From an uncultured Blautia sp. (GTDB taxonomy: Bacteria; Bacillota; Clostridia; Lachnospirales; Lachnospiraceae): a DNA stretch of 64,000 bases. This document shows, one piece after another, positions 61,589-64,000 of this stretch (its first letter is position 1; each line of letters begins with the position of its first letter). Below the pieces are notes generated by a model. That model worked only from the letters and a program-made list of their open reading frames with translations, had not been told where the DNA came from and ran no database searches. Both the position numbers and the translations under genes were made by a program. The stretch spans positions 1 to 64,000 of the forward strand of contig NZ_CANTKB010000006.1 in NCBI RefSeq assembly GCF_947654165.1, written 5' to 3'.

Positions 61589-62896
61589 ATGAAGTTTAAG
61601 AAAGTGATGGCACTGGCATTAGCAAGTACAATGGTATTCTCTGTGGCAGCTTGTGGCGGAAGCAAGGACGACGGTGGTTCTTCCGATGCAGGAGACAGCA
61701 AAAAAGAAGAGAAATCTGAGGGCGGCGATACACTCTCTATTTCTATCTGGGATACCAACCAGGAGCCTGGAATCAATGAGATTCTTGCAGACTTCACAGA
61801 AGAAACGGGAATCAAGACAAAACTTACCGTTGTAAAATGGGATGAATACTGGACTATGTTAGAGGCTGGTGCACAGGGTGGTTCTCTTCCGGATGTATTC
61901 TGGATGCACTCCAACGAAAGCCAGAGATATATGTCTAATGATATGCTGTTAGATTTGACAGACAAAATCGCAGACAGTGACTTGATCGATCCTGCAAACT
62001 ATCCAGAAGATATCTGGGGTCTGTATACTTACGACGAAAAATATTATGCAGTTCCAAAAGATGTTGATACCATTGCTCTTTGGTACAACAAAGCAATGTT
62101 TGAAGAAGCAGGACTGGATTATCCTACAGCAGACTGGACATGGGATGATTTGATAGAAGCTGCTAAGAAACTTACAAAAGAAGACGGAAGCCAGTATGGA
62201 CTTGCTGTTAGAAACGACAACAATCAGGCAGGCTACTACAATATGATCTATGATAACGGCGGATATATCATTAACGATGATAAAACAAAATCAGGTTGGG
62301 ATGATCCGAAAACTATCGAAGCGATGGAAGTGCTGGAAGGCTGGATCAAAGATGGCGTAATGCCTCCAATTGAGACCATGTCTGAAAACGGTGAAGACGT
62401 ACTCTTCCAGTCAGGTAAAGTTGCTATGGTACTTCAGGGATCATGGATGGTAGCTGCTTACAGAGATAACGAATACACAGCAGAAAATTGTGATGTAGTA
62501 GAACTTCCAAAGAATGCAGCAACAGGAAGAAGAGCTTCTGTATACAATGGACTCGGATGGGCAGCATCTGCTAACGGCAAAAATACAGAAAACGCTTGGA
62601 AACTTATTGAATACTTAGGATCAGAAAAAGCTCAGAAAAAACAGGCTGAACTTGGTGTTACAATGTCTGCATACAAGGGAACCTCTGATGCATGGGCAAG
62701 TTCCGCAGAATTTAATCTTCAGGCATACCTGAACATGATGGAAGATATGGAGATCAGACCATATTCAAAATCTACTGTTACATGGGAAAATGAAGATAAT
62801 GAAATCTTAAAGAGCGTTTACATGGGCGAAAAGAGCATGGCTGACGCATGTAAAGAAATGGCTGACCAGATGAATGAAAAACTGGCAGAAGAATAA
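61589..62896 (+). CDS. Sugar ABC transporter solute-binding lipoprotein
   Basis: 435 residues. Lipobox VAAC (Cys22), then a Gly/Ser/Asp-rich linker and a family 1 binding domain (LSISIWDTNQEPGINEILADFTEETGIKTKLTVVKWDEYW). Located beside the GH36/GH31 operon and followed by two permeases, so an alpha-galactoside ligand is likely. AAAGGAGG upstream of the ATG. Confidence 0.92.
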   Translation: MKFKKVMALALASTMVFSVAACGGSKDDGGSSDAGDSKKEEKSEGGDTLSISIWDTNQEPGINEILADFTEETGIKTKLTVVKWDEYWTMLEAGAQGGSLPDVFWMHSNESQRYMSNDMLLDLTDKIADSDLIDPANYPEDIWGLYTYDEKYYAVPKDVDTIALWYNKAMFEEAGLDYPTADWTWDDLIEAAKKLTKEDGSQYGLAVRNDNNQAGYYNMIYDNGGYIINDDKTKSGWDDPKTIEAMEVLEGWIKDGVMPPIETMSENGEDVLFQSGKVAMVLQGSWMVAAYRDNEYTAENCDVVELPKNAATGRRASVYNGLGWAASANGKNTENAWKLIEYLGSEKAQKKQAELGVTMSAYKGTSDAWASSAEFNLQAYLNMMEDMEIRPYSKSTVTWENEDNEILKSVYMGEKSMADACKEMADQMNEKLAEE

Positions 62897-62947
62897 GAAA
62901 TAGATTTTCAGTAAAAAAGAGGTTGTTTTTCAGAAGGGAAAGGACAG

Positions 62948-62973
62948 CAGGCAGATTCGTCAGAATCTGCCTG
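62948..62973 (+). promoter_or_regulatory. Intra-operon hairpin between binding protein and permease
   Basis: A perfect 11-bp stem CAGGCAGATTC/GAATCTGCCTG with a 4-base loop and no U-run. Confidence 0.7.
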
Positions 62974-62996
62974 TGTTGAAAAAAGGAGTGATTTGA

Positions 62997-63896
62997 TTGG
63001 CAAAAAGCGGAAAACCTGCTCGCACCAGCAGAGAAAAAAGTGAATTTTTGTGGGGCTGGATGTTTATACTTCCCACAGTAATCGGATTGATTGTTTTGAA
63101 CATTATTCCTATCTTCCAGACTATTTATCAGAGCTTCTTCAAAACAGGGGATTTTGGAAGAGGAAATATTTTTGTAGGCGTAGAAAATTATGTGAAAGTT
63201 TTCGGTGATTCCGAAGTATGGCAGTCACTGATCAACACATTTAAATATGCAATTGTAGAAGTACCGTTTTCTATTGCCATTGCATTAGTTCTGGCAGTGC
63301 TTCTGAACAGAAAGATGAAGGGGCGTTCTGCATACAGAACCATTATTTTCCTTCCTATGGTAGCAGCTCCCGCAGCAGTTGCCATGGTTTGGAGATGGTT
63401 ATTCAATTCAGATTTTGGTCTTTTGAACAATGTGTTCAACTTACATGTAAAATGGGTATCAGATCCCAGGATTGCAGTATATTCTATTGCTGTGATCGGT
63501 GTCTGGTCGATTCTTGGCTATAACATGGTATTGTTCCTTTCTGGTCTGCAGGAGATTCCTCATGACTATTATGAGGCAGCACAGATCGATGGAGCAACAG
63601 GAGTGAAATCTTTCTTCCATATTACGATACCGCTCCTTTCACCTACCATTTTCTTTGTATTGGTAACCCGTGTTATCGGTTCTCTTCAGGTATTCGATTT
63701 AATGTATATGGTAATGGATAAATCAAATCCTGCTCTGGAGAAAACACAGTCACTGGTATATCTGTTCTATAAATACGCATTTATTAACAAGAACATGGGT
63801 TATGGCTCTGCGATTGTAGTGCTTCTGCTCGTGATTACCATGATCATTACTGTGTTCCAGATGATCGGACAGAAAAAATGGGTATTCTACAACTAA
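62997..63896 (+). CDS. Sugar ABC transporter permease (MalF/UgpA type)
   Basis: 299 residues, six membrane segments. EAA loop YYEAAQIDGATGVKSFFHITIPL. Start TTG 62997, 8 bases after AAGGAG; the next ATG is 20 or more codons inside the first helix region, so TTG is preferred. Confidence 0.9.
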   Translation: MAKSGKPARTSREKSEFLWGWMFILPTVIGLIVLNIIPIFQTIYQSFFKTGDFGRGNIFVGVENYVKVFGDSEVWQSLINTFKYAIVEVPFSIAIALVLAVLLNRKMKGRSAYRTIIFLPMVAAPAAVAMVWRWLFNSDFGLLNNVFNLHVKWVSDPRIAVYSIAVIGVWSILGYNMVLFLSGLQEIPHDYYEAAQIDGATGVKSFFHITIPLLSPTIFFVLVTRVIGSLQVFDLMYMVMDKSNPALEKTQSLVYLFYKYAFINKNMGYGSAIVVLLLVITMIITVFQMIGQKKWVFYN

Positions 63897-63911
63897 GGGG
63901 GAGGGAACAAA

Positions 63912-64000
63912 ATGGATAGTATGGAAAGAAAACAGAAACTTGTTAAGATTTTAATACATATTATATTGATACTTGTATCAATTACAATGTTGGTTCCGTT
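63912..64000 (+). CDS. Sugar ABC transporter permease (MalG type), N-terminal fragment at the window edge
   Basis: About 30 residues are visible: a charged start (MDSMERKQK) and the first membrane helix ending in MLVPF. The position after a MalF-type permease identifies it. A GAGGGAAC site precedes ATG 63912. The gene continues beyond the window. Confidence 0.8.
   Translation, partial: MDSMERKQKLVKILIHIILILVSITMLVP

Overview
The window is a low-GC Firmicutes chromosome segment. Gene content fits a gut Lachnospiraceae member, most like Blautia or a Ruminococcus gnavus relative: sortase pili, SpoIID and SpoIIQ-like sporulation proteins, rubrerythrins under PerR, several sugar ABC importers without their own ATPase, sialic acid catabolism, and GH13/GH31/GH36 glycosidases. 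The genus is an inference; no rRNA is present.

Layout. 1-8.2 kb: the 3' end of tRNA-Lys, then a sortase-assembled pilus cassette (divergent XRE regulator, class C sortase, LPQTG major pilin, second class C sortase, large IPMTG adhesin). It is bracketed by two direct copies of an element made of two hairpins and a conserved tail. 8.3-17 kb: DUF6062 protein, MATE exporter, small membrane protein, O-acetylhomoserine sulfhydrylase-type enzyme, MnmM-like methyltransferase, SpoIID-like protein, a membrane protein, a degenerate M23 SpoIIQ-like protein, a candidate structured RNA with its own promoter, a GIY-YIG protein and a BaiA-like SDR. 17.3-30.2 kb: a sialic acid island. One arm is AraC, solute-binding protein, two permeases, a Gfo/Idh/MocA oxidoreductase and YhcH, matching the order used in R. 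gnavus for 2,7-anhydro-Neu5Ac. The other is nagA divergent from nanE-nanA-SSS symporter-yhcH-nanK-rpiR. No sialidase is present, which suggests scavenging.

30.3-33 kb: kduI-kduD with a divergent AraC gene (unsaturated uronate catabolism). 33.1-41.7 kb: lacI, ABC importer, GH13 alpha-glucosidase and a Sip1-type GH36 protein (alpha-glucoside/alpha-galactoside use). 41.9-44.4 kb: an intact IS630-family element with TA target duplication, a degenerate Rpn fragment and an intact Rpn-family nuclease gene. 44.5-46.3 kb: rubrerythrin, reverse rubrerythrin and perR, with two PerR-box-like palindromes placed on good promoters. 46.4-53.6 kb: a membrane diguanylate cyclase convergent with a compact type IV pilus-like operon (transglutaminase lipoprotein, PilC, four small pilin-like proteins, PilT). 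53.7-64 kb: TrhA/hemolysin III, then an alpha-galactoside locus (AraC, HAD phosphatase, GH36, GH31, DUF624 protein, and an ABC importer cut by the window end), with a 52-bp-period degenerate repeat array in the middle.

The genes mostly serve capture and breakdown of host and dietary glycans (sialic acid, uronates, alpha-galactosides), surface attachment by two pilus types, and oxygen and peroxide defence. Start codons were moved from the longest frame wherever a ribosome binding site pointed to an internal start. All family assignments are from reading motifs and recalled family knowledge; no database search was run.
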